A stretch of DNA of 64,000 nucleotides, from assembly GCA_013824165.1 (NCBI GenBank), contig PNNH01000079.1, positions 1-64,000 of the forward strand, given 5' to 3'. Under the pieces are notes generated by a model. The model searched no databases. It saw only the letters and a list, made by a program, of their open reading frames with translations, and was not told where the DNA came from. Position numbers and translations under genes: made by a program. Positions within the stretch are counted from its first letter, which is position 1, and each line of letters begins with the position of its first letter. This document shows positions 17,648 to 26,446 of this stretch, one piece after another. This DNA comes from Methylibium sp. GTDB taxonomy: Bacteria; Pseudomonadota; Gammaproteobacteria; Burkholderiales; Burkholderiaceae_C.

Positions 17648-18282
17648 CGAGCGGCCTCCTGCGGGCCGGGGCGCTGCGCCAGCACGGCGGCGCGGGCGCG
17701 CTCCAGGAAGGCGCGCTTGTCCTCGCCCGGCTGTAGCTGCAGCGGCTCGCCGAAAGTCACGGTGCACAGAATCGGCACCGGCACCACCTCGCCCTTGGGC
17801 ATCACGCGCTGCACGTTGTCGATCCAGGTGGGGATCAGCTGCACATGCGGAAACTGTTCGGCCAGGTGGTAGAGCCCGGCCTTGAAGGCCTGCGGCTCGC
17901 CCTTGTTGGAGCGCGTGCCCTCGGGAAAGATCACCACCGAATCACCCGCGGCCAGCGCATCGGCCAGCGGCTCCAGCGGGTCTTCATCGGGCGTGCTGCG
18001 GGTGCGCGACACATAGATGGCGTTGAACACCGCCCCGGTCAGCCAGGCCTTGAAGCGGCTGGCCGTCCAGTAATCACGCGCCGCGATCGGCCGTGTGTTG
18101 GCGCGCAGTTCGGCCGGCAGCGCGGCCCAGATCAGCACCCAGTCGAAATGGCTCTGGTGGTTGGCGAAGTAGATGCGCTGCTCGGCGGTAGGCGGGCAGC
18201 CCTTCCAATGGCCTTGCGCGCCAGTGATCAGGCGCGCCAGCGAGGCGAGGAACAAGCCGGTGAGTTCGGCGACGGAGGTCAT
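17644..18282 (-). CDS. 1-acyl-sn-glycerol-3-phosphate acyltransferase (PlsC family)
   Basis: 212 residues. The acyltransferase motif NHQSHFDWV (HX4D) carries the catalytic His-Asp pair, and FPEGTRSNKGE forms the glycerophosphate-binding block; PTWIDNVQRVMP corresponds to the fourth block. It transfers an acyl chain to lysophosphatidate to make phosphatidate at the inner membrane. It is the first gene of a unit with the CdsA-like gene and ruvC, with coupled start/stop overlaps. A second PlsC-type gene lies at 38.5 kb, so the strain has at least two. Confidence 0.9.
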   Translation of the reverse strand: MTSVAELTGLFLASLARLITGAQGHWKGCPPTAEQRIYFANHQSHFDWVLIWAALPAELRANTRPIAARDYWTASRFKAWLTGAVFNAIYVSRTRSTPDEDPLEPLADALAAGDSVVIFPEGTRSNKGEPQAFKAGLYHLAEQFPHVQLIPTWIDNVQRVMPKGEVVPVPILCTVTFGEPLQLQPGEDKRAFLERARAAVLAQRPGPQEAAR

Positions 18283-18341
18283 GGGCGGGATGCTAGCCCA
18301 TGGGGGTGACTGAGCAGCAAGAGCCGGCTGGGTGCGGCGCT

Positions 18342-18377
18342 GTGTTGGAGTTCGCGGGGCTCACTCCAACCTACGCG
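18342..18377. repeat. Left copy of an inverted hairpin repeat flanking a small gene
   Basis: Contains an 8-bp stem GTTGGAGT (18344-18351) / ACTCCAAC (18363-18370) around a GC-rich loop. On the - strand the element starts with the TAG stop codon of the 104-residue gene. The core TCGCGGGGCTCACTC (18352-18366) is repeated exactly, in inverted orientation, at 18748-18762. Confidence 0.7.
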
Positions 18378-18685
18378 ATGGCCTTGTTGATCCTCCTTCT
18401 GGCGACAAAGTAGAGGAGCCATGTGATCGGAATGATCGGCAACGAGAGGAGGCTAGCAACGCTACCTCCGCCCGTCTTCAAATCCAGGTATAGAAGATAC
18501 GTAGGGACGCCAGGCGATAGGAGAGCATTCAGTACGTGAAGGAAAACACCTTTCGTGAACAGATCGTCGTCGGCTACCTTGCCACGCTTCGCCGATACGA
18601 ATGCCATCAAGAGGCCGAAGAGTGCCGGGCAAAACAGCACGATCAATATTGGCAAGGCAATGAGATCTTCGGTGGTCTTGATCAT
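18371..18685 (-). CDS. Small membrane protein of a low-GC cassette, unknown function
   Basis: 104 residues with three predicted membrane helices (about 9-30, 46-66 and 78-96) and a basic C-terminus VARRRINKAIA. Codon use differs from neighbours: many A/T-ending codons (for example ATA, AGA-type positions, CTA) in a window where G/C endings dominate. It is enclosed by inverted copies of a ~30-bp hairpin element, one of which includes its stop codon. Not recognised as a known family. The ATG at 18685 lacks a strong ribosome site. The structure suggests a transferable single-gene unit. Confidence 0.6.
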   Translation of the reverse strand: MIKTTEDLIALPILIVLFCPALFGLLMAFVSAKRGKVADDDLFTKGVFLHVLNALLSPGVPTYLLYLDLKTGGGSVASLLSLPIIPITWLLYFVARRRINKAIA

Positions 18686-18740
18686 GGCAATGACGGGTCT
18701 TTGGAATAATTACCAAAGTGTGCGGCTCAACCCAACCCAA

Positions 18741-18772
18741 TAGGTTCGAGTGAGCCCCGCGACCTCAAACGA
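18741..18772. repeat. Right copy of the inverted hairpin repeat
   Basis: Reads TAGGTTCGAGTGAGCCCCGC and onward to CTCAAAC. It matches the reverse complement of the left copy at nearly every position, with a 15-base identical core (18748-18762). Its own stem GTTCGAG/CTCAAAC has one mismatch, so this copy is slightly decayed. It separates the low-GC gene from the end of the GMC oxidoreductase gene. Confidence 0.7.
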
Positions 18773-18784
18773 TCAAGCCGCCCG

Positions 18785-20413
18785 TCAAGCCAGCGCCTCC
18801 ACCTTGCCCCCCATCCGCGCAATCAGCCCCTGCGTCATGCGATTCGCCAGGCCGTAGACGCTGAGCTGCGGGTTGGCGCCGATGCTGGTGGGGAAGAGTG
18901 AGCCGTCGTGCACCGACAGATTGGCGATCTGCCAGTGCTGGCCGTCGGGGCGCACCACGCCGCGCTTGGCGTCGGCGGCCATGCCGCAGCCGCCCATCAC
19001 ATGCGCGCTGCCCACCATGGTGACGAAGGGGCGCAGGTCCAGCTTGGCAATCGCGGCGCGGGCTTGGACCATGCTGGTGTAGTCGCCGGCCAGCTCATGC
19101 ACCGGGCACACGCTCTTGGCGCCAGCGGCGAACTGGATCTCGGCCATGGCCAGGAAGGCGCGGCGCACGCCGTCGAACAGGTAGTCGTTGAGCGGATAGT
19201 CCAGCACCGCGCTGCCGTCCTTGCGCAGCTGCACCTGGCCGCCCACCGATTGCGCATGGAAGCCGTCGCGCAGCAGCGCGATCATTACCTGCGTGTTGGG
19301 AAACCGGCGCACGCGCTCGGCCAGTGCCGGGCCGAAGCCGCCCAGATTGGTGGCGGCAAAGCCCGGGTGAACCGGCGCCACTTCGAGCTTGAAGCCCATC
19401 GGGCCATCGACCGGGCCCTGGTGCAGGAAGTGGTCGCTGAACACCGACAGCGGCGCGCCGGCCCAGCCCTCCACCGGCGCGGGCATCAGCGCGCCGCTGG
19501 CCACCGTGGGGTGCAAGAAGGTGCGCTTGCCCAGCAGCGTATGTGGGTCGGGTGCCTTGGAACGCAGCAGCAGGCCCGGGTTGTTGATGGCGCCGCCGCC
19601 CAGCACATAGTGGCGGGCGCGGATGCGCACCGGCGCGCCGGCCGGGGTGCCGTTCAGCTCGATGGGCTGGCACAGCAGGGCCTGCACCAGGCCGTCCTTG
19701 CCGAACTCCAGCTGCTGCGCGCGGGTCTGCACCAGCAGCTGCGCACCGCGGTCCAGTGCCGCCGGGATGGTGGTGACCAGCATCGACTGCTTGGCATTGG
19801 TGGGACAGCCCATGCCGCAGGAGCCCAGATTCCAGCACCCCTTGACGTTGCGCTGCACGACGAAGGCGGGGATGCCCAGCTTGTCGGCGCCGCGCTTGAG
19901 CACCGCATTGTTTTCGTTGGGCGAGGTCTGCCATTCGCCGATATTGAGCCGGCGCTCGACCTGCTCGAACCAGGGCGCCATCTGCGATTCGGTGAACTCG
20001 TTGAGGCCGAATTCGCGCGCCCAGGTCTCCAGCGCGTCCTTGGGTGTGCGGAAGGAGCCGGTCCAGTTGATCGTGGTGGACCCGCCCACGCAGCGGCCCT
20101 GCAGAATGTTCATGCCCTGGTCGGCGGTCTTGCGGCCGGCGGCTTCCTGGTAGAGGTTGGCGTAAGCCGTGTCTTCGCGCTGCGGCTTGAAGTCGCTGCT
20201 GGAGCGCAGCGGGCCTTCCTCGACGAGGACGACGCGCAGGCCGGCGCGCGTCAGCAGCTCGGCTGTGATGCCGGCGCCGGCGCCGCTGCCGACGATGGCC
20301 ACATCGCACTCCAGCTCGGCCGGGGCAGCGGCGCGTGCGCCGCCGAAGACCTTCCAGCCGCGCTGCAGGCCTTCGAGGATGGGATCGGGAATGCTGCTGT
20401 TGGAAGAACTCAT
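18785..20413 (-). CDS. GMC-family FAD alcohol dehydrogenase, LaoA-like
   Basis: About 542 residues. The FAD dinucleotide fold is CDVAIVGSGAGAG (Gly-42 to Gly-48). GMC hallmarks are GRCVGGSTTINWTG in the N-terminal half and SAHVMGGCGMA plus GANPQLSVYGLA at the C-terminus. It oxidises primary alcohols to aldehydes. The order of its operon (aldehyde dehydrogenase, small Tat-like protein, GMC enzyme, all with tight junctions) matches laoCBA (PA0366-PA0364) of Pseudomonas aeruginosa, which oxidises long-chain alcohols. The start at 20413 overlaps the preceding stop (ATGA). Confidence 0.85.
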   Translation of the reverse strand: MSSSNSSIPDPILEGLQRGWKVFGGARAAAPAELECDVAIVGSGAGAGITAELLTRAGLRVVLVEEGPLRSSSDFKPQREDTAYANLYQEAAGRKTADQGMNILQGRCVGGSTTINWTGSFRTPKDALETWAREFGLNEFTESQMAPWFEQVERRLNIGEWQTSPNENNAVLKRGADKLGIPAFVVQRNVKGCWNLGSCGMGCPTNAKQSMLVTTIPAALDRGAQLLVQTRAQQLEFGKDGLVQALLCQPIELNGTPAGAPVRIRARHYVLGGGAINNPGLLLRSKAPDPHTLLGKRTFLHPTVASGALMPAPVEGWAGAPLSVFSDHFLHQGPVDGPMGFKLEVAPVHPGFAATNLGGFGPALAERVRRFPNTQVMIALLRDGFHAQSVGGQVQLRKDGSAVLDYPLNDYLFDGVRRAFLAMAEIQFAAGAKSVCPVHELAGDYTSMVQARAAIAKLDLRPFVTMVGSAHVMGGCGMAADAKRGVVRPDGQHWQIANLSVHDGSLFPTSIGANPQLSVYGLANRMTQGLIARMGGKVEALA

Positions 20414-20970
20414 GGAATCGCTCGCGGTCCGGGGTAGCCGACCAGGGCCCAATGGGTGGGGTCGGTGAAGAAGGCCAGGCTGCTGAGGTCGCGCAGCGCG
20501 CGGTAGATCTGCTGGCGGGTGTTGCTGTCCGAGACGCGCAGCTGCTCCAGCACGCCGGCCAGCTCGGGCGTGCTGACCGTGTCCCAGCTGCTCTTCAGGC
20601 CGATCAGCCCGAAGCGGCCGGGCGCGGTGTCCAGCAGGCTCAGCACTTGCGAGAGCTCGGCGCGCACCGGCGCCGGGAAGACTGCGATATTGGCGTCCAA
20701 TCGGTCCAGGAAGGCGTTCAGTGTCGTCTCGCGCGCGGCTGCGTCGCTGGGCAGCAGGCCGCCATCAAACACCGCCAGCGCCACCGCGCGGAACAGGCTG
20801 CGCGCGCCGGGGCTGAGCTTCTTGTCGCCGTCGACCAGGCCGGGCTTGAGCAGGGCCACGCCGCCGCCGGCCACCGCCAGCACGACGGCCGCGCCCAGGC
20901 CCAGCTTGAGCAGGCGGCGGCGCTTGGGATCAGGTGTTGCCATCGGGGAACTCTTCGAGCTGCTTGTCAT
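20410..20970 (-). CDS. Small subunit-like protein of the alcohol oxidation operon, LaoB-like
   Basis: 186 residues. The N-terminus DPKRRRLLKLGLGAAVVLAVAGGG resembles a twin-arginine signal or a membrane anchor with a basic run, and the rest is helical and soluble, like gluconate-dehydrogenase subunit 3 proteins. In such systems the small protein helps fold, export or anchor the GMC partner. The ATG at 20970 has GAGGA upstream and follows the aldehyde dehydrogenase stop by 8 bases; the next gene overlaps it by 4. Assignment rests on operon position plus this architecture. Confidence 0.7.
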   Translation of the reverse strand: MTSSSKSSPMATPDPKRRRLLKLGLGAAVVLAVAGGGVALLKPGLVDGDKKLSPGARSLFRAVALAVFDGGLLPSDAAARETTLNAFLDRLDANIAVFPAPVRAELSQVLSLLDTAPGRFGLIGLKSSWDTVSTPELAGVLEQLRVSDSNTRQQIYRALRDLSSLAFFTDPTHWALVGYPGPRAIP

Positions 20971-20978
20971 CGGTGTCC

Positions 20979-22388
20979 TCAGGCAATCTTCTTCAGCAGG
21001 CCCAGCAGGCGGTTGAAGGTGGCGCCATAGGGCGGGTAGAACAGCTTGGTGCCGGCGAAGAAGCGCGGCTGGCTGAACACCGGCTTCATCTTGCTGAAGG
21101 TGTTGAAGCCCCAGACGCCGTGATAGGCGCCCTGGCCGCTGGCGCCGACGCCGCCGAAGGGCTGGTCTTCCTGGCCGATGTGCCAGATGCAATCGTTCAG
21201 CGTCACGCCGCCGGCGTGGGTCTGCGCCAGCACGCGCTCGCGCGCGCCGCTGTCGGCGCCGAACCAGTACAGCGCCAGCGGGCGCTCATGGTCCTTGATG
21301 TAGTCCAGCGCCTGCTGCTCGCTGTCGTAGGGCAGGATGGGCAGCAGCGGGCCGAAGATTTCTTCCTGCATCACCGTCATGCCCTCGTTGACGTCCAGCA
21401 GCAGGTGCGGCACCAGCTTGCGGCCTTCGCTCCCCTCATGCGTGGGCAGCAGGCGGGCGCCCTTGGCGCTGGCGTCGTCCAGCAGGCCCTGCAGGCGCGC
21501 CAGGTGGCGCGGCGTGGCAATGGCGCTGTAGTCGGGGTTACCGGCGATGCTCGGGTAGAGGCGCCGCACCGCGGAGATCAGTGCGTCGGCCAGCGGCTGC
21601 ACCATGGCGCGCGGCGCCAGGATGTAGTCGGGCGCGATGCAGGTCTGGCCGGCATTGAGCAACTTGCCGAAGGCCAGGCGCTCGGCCACCAGTGCGATAT
21701 CGGCGCTGGCATCCACCAGCGCCGGCGACTTGCCGCCCAACTCCAGCGTCACCGGGGTCAGGTGTTGCGCCGCGGCCTGGGCCACCAGCTTGCCCACCGC
21801 GGTGGAGCCGGTGAAGAACAGGTGGTCGAAGGGCAGGGCCGAGAAGGCACGGCCCACTGTGGCGTCGCCGGTGATGACCTGCATTTCTTCGGGCGCGAAG
21901 AACTCGCCCACCATGCGCGCCATCAGCGCCGAGGTCTCGGGCGTCAGCTCAGAGGGCTTGATCATCACGCGGTTGCCGGCGGCCAGCGCGGCGATGGCCG
22001 GGCTCATGGCCAACTGGTAGGGGTAGTTCCAGGGCGCGATCACGCCCACCACACCCAGCGGCTGCGGGATCAGGCGGTTGCTGGCCGGGAGGTAGTGCAG
22101 CGCGGTGGGCATGCGGCGCTGGCGCATCCAGCGGCCCAGATGCGAAGCAGCATGCTTGGCCGCCATCTCGACCGTTGCCACATCGGCCAGCAGGGTCTCG
22201 TGGCGCGAGCGGTGGCTGAAATCGCGCGAGATGGTGTCGGCCAGTTCGTCGGCGTACTTGCGCGTCATCGTCAGCACGCGGGCCAGGCGATCGCGGCGCG
22301 TGGCCAGGCTGGGCATGGGCTCGGCGCGGTAGGCGGCGCGCTGCAGCTCAAGGGCCAGGTTCAATGTCTCGTTGATGGTGTTGTCCAC
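20979..22388 (-). CDS. Coniferyl-aldehyde-dehydrogenase-like enzyme, LaoC-like
   Basis: 469-residue NAD(P)-dependent aldehyde dehydrogenase. Catalytic residues are visible: Glu in VTLELGGKSPALVD and Cys in NAGQTCIAPDY; cofactor-site motifs APWNYPYQLAMSP and FTGSTAVGK are intact. The C-terminus is basic (GLLKKIA), as in membrane-associated coniferyl-type ALDHs. It is the first gene of the laoCBA-like operon and would convert the aldehyde made by the GMC enzyme to a fatty acid. No TetR-type LaoR gene is adjacent; the divergent neighbour encodes a YciI protein. Confidence 0.87.
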   Translation of the reverse strand: MDNTINETLNLALELQRAAYRAEPMPSLATRRDRLARVLTMTRKYADELADTISRDFSHRSRHETLLADVATVEMAAKHAASHLGRWMRQRRMPTALHYLPASNRLIPQPLGVVGVIAPWNYPYQLAMSPAIAALAAGNRVMIKPSELTPETSALMARMVGEFFAPEEMQVITGDATVGRAFSALPFDHLFFTGSTAVGKLVAQAAAQHLTPVTLELGGKSPALVDASADIALVAERLAFGKLLNAGQTCIAPDYILAPRAMVQPLADALISAVRRLYPSIAGNPDYSAIATPRHLARLQGLLDDASAKGARLLPTHEGSEGRKLVPHLLLDVNEGMTVMQEEIFGPLLPILPYDSEQQALDYIKDHERPLALYWFGADSGARERVLAQTHAGGVTLNDCIWHIGQEDQPFGGVGASGQGAYHGVWGFNTFSKMKPVFSQPRFFAGTKLFYPPYGATFNRLLGLLKKIA

Positions 22389-22570
22389 GCTGCGCTCCTC
22401 CGCGGTGAGAGTTGGAGGCTAACCCCTCGCGCGGGGTGCGCCAAGCGTGTTGGCCCTCGGCTAGAGGCGAGGCTCTATAACGGGGCTGTCTCCGGTGTGA
22501 CAGTCGCCAGCGCCGCGCATCAAACTGCCTGCGCCAGAATCGCGGCACGTACAAGGCAAAGGGGGTAGAC

Positions 22571-22864
22571 ATGAGACTGGTGGTGATCTTTGACGACACG
22601 CCGCCGATGGTGGCGATCCGCGCCGCGCAGGAGCCGGCGCATCTGGACTATCTGCGCCAGCATGCGGACGAAATCCTGATCGGCGGCGGGCTGCGCGATC
22701 AGCCGGGCGGCGGCTATGTGGGCGGGCTCTGGGTGCTGGAGGTGGCCAGCAAGGCGCGCGCCATCGAGCTGATCGAGGCCGACCCGTATTTCCTGGCCGA
22801 GCCTCGCCCCTACCGCCTGCTGGTCTGGGGCAAGGCCTGCCCGGATCTGATGGTGACGCTTTGA
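22571..22864 (+). CDS. YciI-family protein
   Basis: 97 residues, ferredoxin-like alpha+beta fold expected. The conserved His (His-24 in EPAHLDYLRQ) and the acidic residue in HADEILIGGG correspond to the active-site pair proposed for YCII proteins. GGGYVGGLWVLEV and ADPYFLAE follow the usual pattern. The biochemical role of the family is mostly undefined. It overlaps the following GNAT gene (TTGA), so the two form a small operon divergent from laoCBA. Confidence 0.88.
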   Translation: MRLVVIFDDTPPMVAIRAAQEPAHLDYLRQHADEILIGGGLRDQPGGGYVGGLWVLEVASKARAIELIEADPYFLAEPRPYRLLVWGKACPDLMVTL

Positions 22865-23388
22865 GCCTTGTGCTGACGCTGGCCTCGGGGCGCCAGTTGC
22901 GCGACTTTTGCGCAGATGATCTGGCGGCCTATCAGGCGCTGCGCAGCGAGGCCAAGTTCGGCCGCTTCTATGCCGCCGCGGATTGCTCGGCCGCGCGTTC
23001 GGCCGAGTTGCTGCAGATGTTCATGGCCCAGGCACAGCAGCAGCCCCGGCAGCGCTTCCAGCTGGCCCTCGTGTCGGCTGCGGATGAGTTGATGGGCTCC
23101 TGCGGCGTGCGCATCGAGGCGCCGGGCCAGGGCTCGATCGGCTGCGAGCTGGGCCGCCCCTGGCAGGGCAGCGGCGCGGCGCTGGAGGCCGCGCGCGCCA
23201 TCGTGGCGTTTGGTTTTGGCGAGTTGGGCCTGCGGCAGATCTACGCCGACACCAAGGCCGGCAATCTGGCGGCGCTGCGCCTGTGCCGGCAGCTGGGCAT
23301 GCGGCCGGATCCGACTGAGGCGGCCGGCGCGGACGGCGTGCGCCTGGTGCTAGCGCGTGGAGATTGGCGGGCCGCAGGCGCAGCCTGA
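22861..23388 (+). CDS. GNAT-family N-acetyltransferase (RimJ/RimL type)
   Basis: 175 residues starting at a TTG that overlaps the YciI stop. N-terminal LRDFCADDLAAYQALRSE and C-terminal FGFGELGLRQIYADTKAGNLAALRLCRQLGM are characteristic of the RimJ/RimL-like GNAT branch, which acetylates N-terminal or side-chain amines using acetyl-CoA. The acetyl-CoA loop is unusual in that the canonical RxxGxG is replaced by ELGRPWQGSGAA. Substrate unknown. A hairpin terminator lies 20-40 bases downstream, shared with the convergent purH. Confidence 0.85.
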   Translation: MSLVLTLASGRQLRDFCADDLAAYQALRSEAKFGRFYAAADCSAARSAELLQMFMAQAQQQPRQRFQLALVSAADELMGSCGVRIEAPGQGSIGCELGRPWQGSGAALEAARAIVAFGFGELGLRQIYADTKAGNLAALRLCRQLGMRPDPTEAAGADGVRLVLARGDWRAAGAA

Positions 23389-23399
23389 TCCCCTCGCTC

Positions 23400-23430
23400 A
23401 AGAAAAGAGAGAAGCCGCCCGAAGGCGGCC
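23400..23430 (-). terminator. Terminator between GNAT gene and purH
   Basis: Stem GCCGCC (23414-23419) / GGCGGC (23424-23429) with a CGAA loop. Read on the - strand it is followed by TTCTCTCTTTTCTTG, so it fits best as the terminator of purH, although it may act in both directions. Confidence 0.7.
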
Positions 23431-23460
23431 TCTGTTGCAGTCACGCAAGGCGTGACGCGA

Positions 23461-25068
23461 TCAATGGCGGAAGTGGCGCACGCCGGTGAAGACCATCGCG
23501 ATGCCGCGTTCGTTGGCGGCGGCGATCACCTCGTCGTCGCGCATCGAGCCGCCCGGCTGGATCACGCAAGACGCACCGGCATCGGCCAGCACATCCAGGC
23601 CGTCGCGGAAGGGGAAGAAGGCGTCGCTGGCCACCACCGCGCCCTTCAGGCTCAGGCCGGCGTTTTCGGCCTTGATTGACGCAATGCGCGCGCTGTCGAT
23701 GCGGCTCATCTGGCCGGCGCCCACGCCCAGCGTCATGCCACCACCGCAGAAGACGATGGCATTGCTCTTCACATACTGGGCCACGGTCCAGGCGAACATC
23801 ATGTCTTCCAGCTGCAGGCCGGTGGGATGCAGCGTGGTGACCATCTTCAGGTCGCTCTTCTTCAGGAAGTGGTTGTCAGCGCTCTGCACCAGGATGCCCG
23901 AGCCCACGCGCTTGATGTCCTGCGCGTTGCGGCCATGCTCCCAGGGCGTCTTGGCCTGGGTGCCGTCATTGATGCTGTGCAGGCCTTGCGGCAGCGTGAT
24001 CTGCAGCAGACGCACATTGACCTTGCTCTTGAAGATCTCCAGCGCCTCGGCGCTGAAGCTGGGCGCCATCAGCACTTCGACGAACTGCTTGGAGACCAGC
24101 TGCGCGGCCAGTCCATCGACCTCGCGGTTGAAGGCGATGATGCCGCCGAAGGCGCTGGTCGGGTCGGTCTTGAAGGCCTTGGCATAGGCATCGGCGGCAG
24201 TCAGCGCAATCGCCACGCCGCAGGGGTTGGCATGTTTGACGATCACGCAGGCCGGTGCCTCGAAGCTCTTCACGCATTCCCAGGCTGCATCGGCATCGGC
24301 GATGTTGTTGTAGCTGAGTTCCTTGCCCTGCAGCTGCTTGCCCGTCACCAGCGAACCAGGGGCGGGATACAGGTCGCGATAGAGCGCGGCGCTCTGGTGG
24401 CTGTTCTCGCCGTAGCGCATGTCCTGCACCTTGACGAAGCTGCTGTTGAGCTGGGCCGGGTAAGCGGCCTGCGTGCCGTCGTCCTGGCGGGCGCTCAGGT
24501 AGTTGCTGATGGCAGCGTCGTACTGGGCGATGCGGTTGAAGGCGGCCACGCTGCAGGCGAAGCGGGTCTTGTCGCTGGTCTTGCCCTCGGCCTTCAGCTC
24601 GGCCAGCACGTCGGCGTACTGACCGGCGTCGGTCAGCACGGTCACATCTTTCCAGTTCTTGGCTGCGCTGCGCACCATGGCCGGGCCGCCGATGTCGATG
24701 TTCTCGATCGCGTCTTCCAGCGTGCAGCCGGGCTTGGCCACGGTGGCCTCGAAGGGGTAGAGGTTGACCGCCAGGATGTCGATCATCGTGATGCCGTGCT
24801 GGCCGGCAGCGGCCATGTGCTCGGGCAGATCGCGGCGCGCCAGCAGGCCGCCGTGGATCATCGGGTGCAGGGTCTTGACGCGGCCGTCCAGCATCTCGGG
24901 GAAGCCGGTGTGCTCGGCCACCTCGGTGACGGGAATCCCGGCATCGGCCAGCAGCTTGGCGGTGCCGCCGGTGGAGAGGATGCGCACCTTCAGCGCATGC
25001 AGCTCCTTGGCGAACTCGACGATGCCGGTCTTGTCGGACACGGAGATCAGGGCGGTGAGTTGGGACAT
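23461..25068 (-). CDS. purH: Bifunctional AICAR formyltransferase/IMP cyclohydrolase PurH
   Basis: 535 residues, catalysing the last two steps of IMP synthesis: formylation of AICAR with 10-formyl-THF and ring closure. The N-terminal MGS-like cyclohydrolase domain shows LISVSDKTG and the K-T-L-H-P block [14 protein letters not shown]; the formyltransferase domain has the catalytic Lys-His in [12 protein letters not shown] and ends with [20 protein letters not shown]. It is the last gene of dusB-fis-purH, an arrangement common in Burkholderiales, with a terminator behind it. Confidence 0.98.
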   Translation of the reverse strand: MSQLTALISVSDKTGIVEFAKELHALKVRILSTGGTAKLLADAGIPVTEVAEHTGFPEMLDGRVKTLHPMIHGGLLARRDLPEHMAAAGQHGITMIDILAVNLYPFEATVAKPGCTLEDAIENIDIGGPAMVRSAAKNWKDVTVLTDAGQYADVLAELKAEGKTSDKTRFACSVAAFNRIAQYDAAISNYLSARQDDGTQAAYPAQLNSSFVKVQDMRYGENSHQSAALYRDLYPAPGSLVTGKQLQGKELSYNNIADADAAWECVKSFEAPACVIVKHANPCGVAIALTAADAYAKAFKTDPTSAFGGIIAFNREVDGLAAQLVSKQFVEVLMAPSFSAEALEIFKSKVNVRLLQITLPQGLHSINDGTQAKTPWEHGRNAQDIKRVGSGILVQSADNHFLKKSDLKMVTTLHPTGLQLEDMMFAWTVAQYVKSNAIVFCGGGMTLGVGAGQMSRIDSARIASIKAENAGLSLKGAVVASDAFFPFRDGLDVLADAGASCVIQPGGSMRDDEVIAAANERGIAMVFTGVRHFRH

Positions 25069-25110
25069 GGCTTCAGTCTCGGGAGTTTGATGAATTCGTG
25101 GTGGCGCCGT

Positions 25111-25344
25111 TTACAGCATCTGATGCTCGGTCAGCTTGCGGCGCAGCGTGTTGCGGTTGATGCCCAGCCATTCGGCGGCCTTGCTCTGGTTGCCGCCGGT
25201 GTGCTGCATCACGATCTCGAGCAGCGGTTTCTCGACCAGCTTGATCAGCATCTCATGCATGGAATGCGGCTCCTCGCCGTCGAGGTCGCGGAAGTAGAGC
25301 TCGAGGTTCTCGCGCACGCTTTGGTCAATCGGTTTGGGCGTCAT
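25111..25344 (-). CDS. fis: DNA-binding protein Fis
   Basis: 77-residue nucleoid protein that bends DNA and acts at rRNA promoters and inversion sites. The C-terminal helix-turn-helix GGNQSKAAEWLGINRNTLRRKL is strongly conserved; the N-terminus (residues 1-30) is acidic and variable, and the core helix is MHEMLIKLVEKPLLEIVM. The short length is typical of betaproteobacteria, where E. coli Fis has 98. The start overlaps the dusB stop (ATGA), so expression follows dusB. Confidence 0.96.
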   Translation of the reverse strand: MTPKPIDQSVRENLELYFRDLDGEEPHSMHEMLIKLVEKPLLEIVMQHTGGNQSKAAEWLGINRNTLRRKLTEHQML

Positions 25345-26426
25345 GCCAGCAGCCTTCTTGTTGTTGCTTCTTCTGTGAGATCGTTGTCGTCATTGGCCGC
25401 CGTCTCTGCCAGCGGCAGATAGGGCAGGCGCTCATGCTGCTCGGCCAGGCTGCCGAACCATTGGTTCAGCGCCTCCACCTGGGCTTCGCAGCTTTCCAGT
25501 TGATTCATCGCGCGCCGGAAGGCGTCGCCGCCCGGCAGCCCCTGCACGGCCCAGCCGATGTGCTTGCGCGCACTGCGCATGCCGGTGAGCTCGCCGTACA
25601 GGCTGTAATGGTCGTGCAGATGCTCGATCAGCCAGGCGCGAGCATCGGCGACACGCGGCGCCGGCAGTGTCTCGCCGGTGCTCAGGAAATGCGCGATCTC
25701 GGCAAAAATCCACGGCCGGCCTTGCGCCGCGCGCCCCACCATCACGGCGTCGGCGCCGGTGTAAGCCAGTACCTGGCGCGCCTTGTGCGGGCTGTCGATG
25801 TCGCCGTTGGCCACCACCGGGATCTTCAGCGCGGCCTTCACCGCGGCCACCGTGTCGTATTCCGCCAGGCCGCTGTAGCCCTGCTCGCGGGTGCGGCCAT
25901 GCACCGTCACCAGCGCCACGCCGGCACTTTCGGCGGCCCGGGCAATCGTCAACGCGTTCTTCTCGGCGGCGCACCAGCCGGTGCGCATCTTCAGCGTCAC
26001 CGGCACGCCCTGCGGCGCGCAGGCCGCCACCACCGCCTCGATGATCTGCAGCGCCAGCGCCTCGTCCTGCATCAGCGCGGAACCGGCCCATTTGTTGCAC
26101 ACCTTCTTGGCCGGGCAACCCATATTGATGTCAATGATCTGCGCGCCGCGGTCGACGTTGTAGGCCGCTGCCTCGGCCATCATGGCTGCGTCGGTGCCGG
26201 CGATCTGCACCGCGATCGGCCCGGGCTCGCCTTCATGGTTGGCGCGGCGCGAAGTCTTGAGGCTGTTCCACAAGTCCTTGCGCGAGGTCACCATCTCGCT
26301 GACCGCATGCCCCGCGCCCAGGCGCCGGCACAGCTGCCGGAACGGACGATCGGTGACGCCCGCCATCGGCGCGACGAACAAATTGTTCGGCAGCTCGAAG
26401 GGGCCGATGCGAGGGCGGGCCAGCAT
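25341..26426 (-). CDS. dusB: tRNA-dihydrouridine synthase DusB
   Basis: Flavoenzyme of 361 residues that reduces uridine to dihydrouridine in the tRNA D-loop, using FMN and NADPH. FMN-site motif APMAGVTDRPFR lies near the N-terminus, the catalytic Cys is Cys-104 in INMGCPAKKV, and VVANGDIDSP and GADAVMVGRAAQGRPW bind the FMN phosphate. The start at 26426 gives the normal N-terminus (LARPRIGPFELPNNL). The ribosome site is weak. A terminator-like hairpin 20-50 bases upstream may regulate entry into this operon. Confidence 0.96.
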   Translation of the reverse strand: MLARPRIGPFELPNNLFVAPMAGVTDRPFRQLCRRLGAGHAVSEMVTSRKDLWNSLKTSRRANHEGEPGPIAVQIAGTDAAMMAEAAAYNVDRGAQIIDINMGCPAKKVCNKWAGSALMQDEALALQIIEAVVAACAPQGVPVTLKMRTGWCAAEKNALTIARAAESAGVALVTVHGRTREQGYSGLAEYDTVAAVKAALKIPVVANGDIDSPHKARQVLAYTGADAVMVGRAAQGRPWIFAEIAHFLSTGETLPAPRVADARAWLIEHLHDHYSLYGELTGMRSARKHIGWAVQGLPGGDAFRRAMNQLESCEAQVEALNQWFGSLAEQHERLPYLPLAETAANDDNDLTEEATTRRLLA

Positions 26427-26446
26427 GGGGGGAGGGGGAGAGGGCG

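Noticed and set aside
18342-18377. Integron attC site
   Set aside because: The hairpin resembles cassette ends, but the GTTRRRY/RYYYAAC core boxes are not both present and no integrase is nearby, so it is not called attC.
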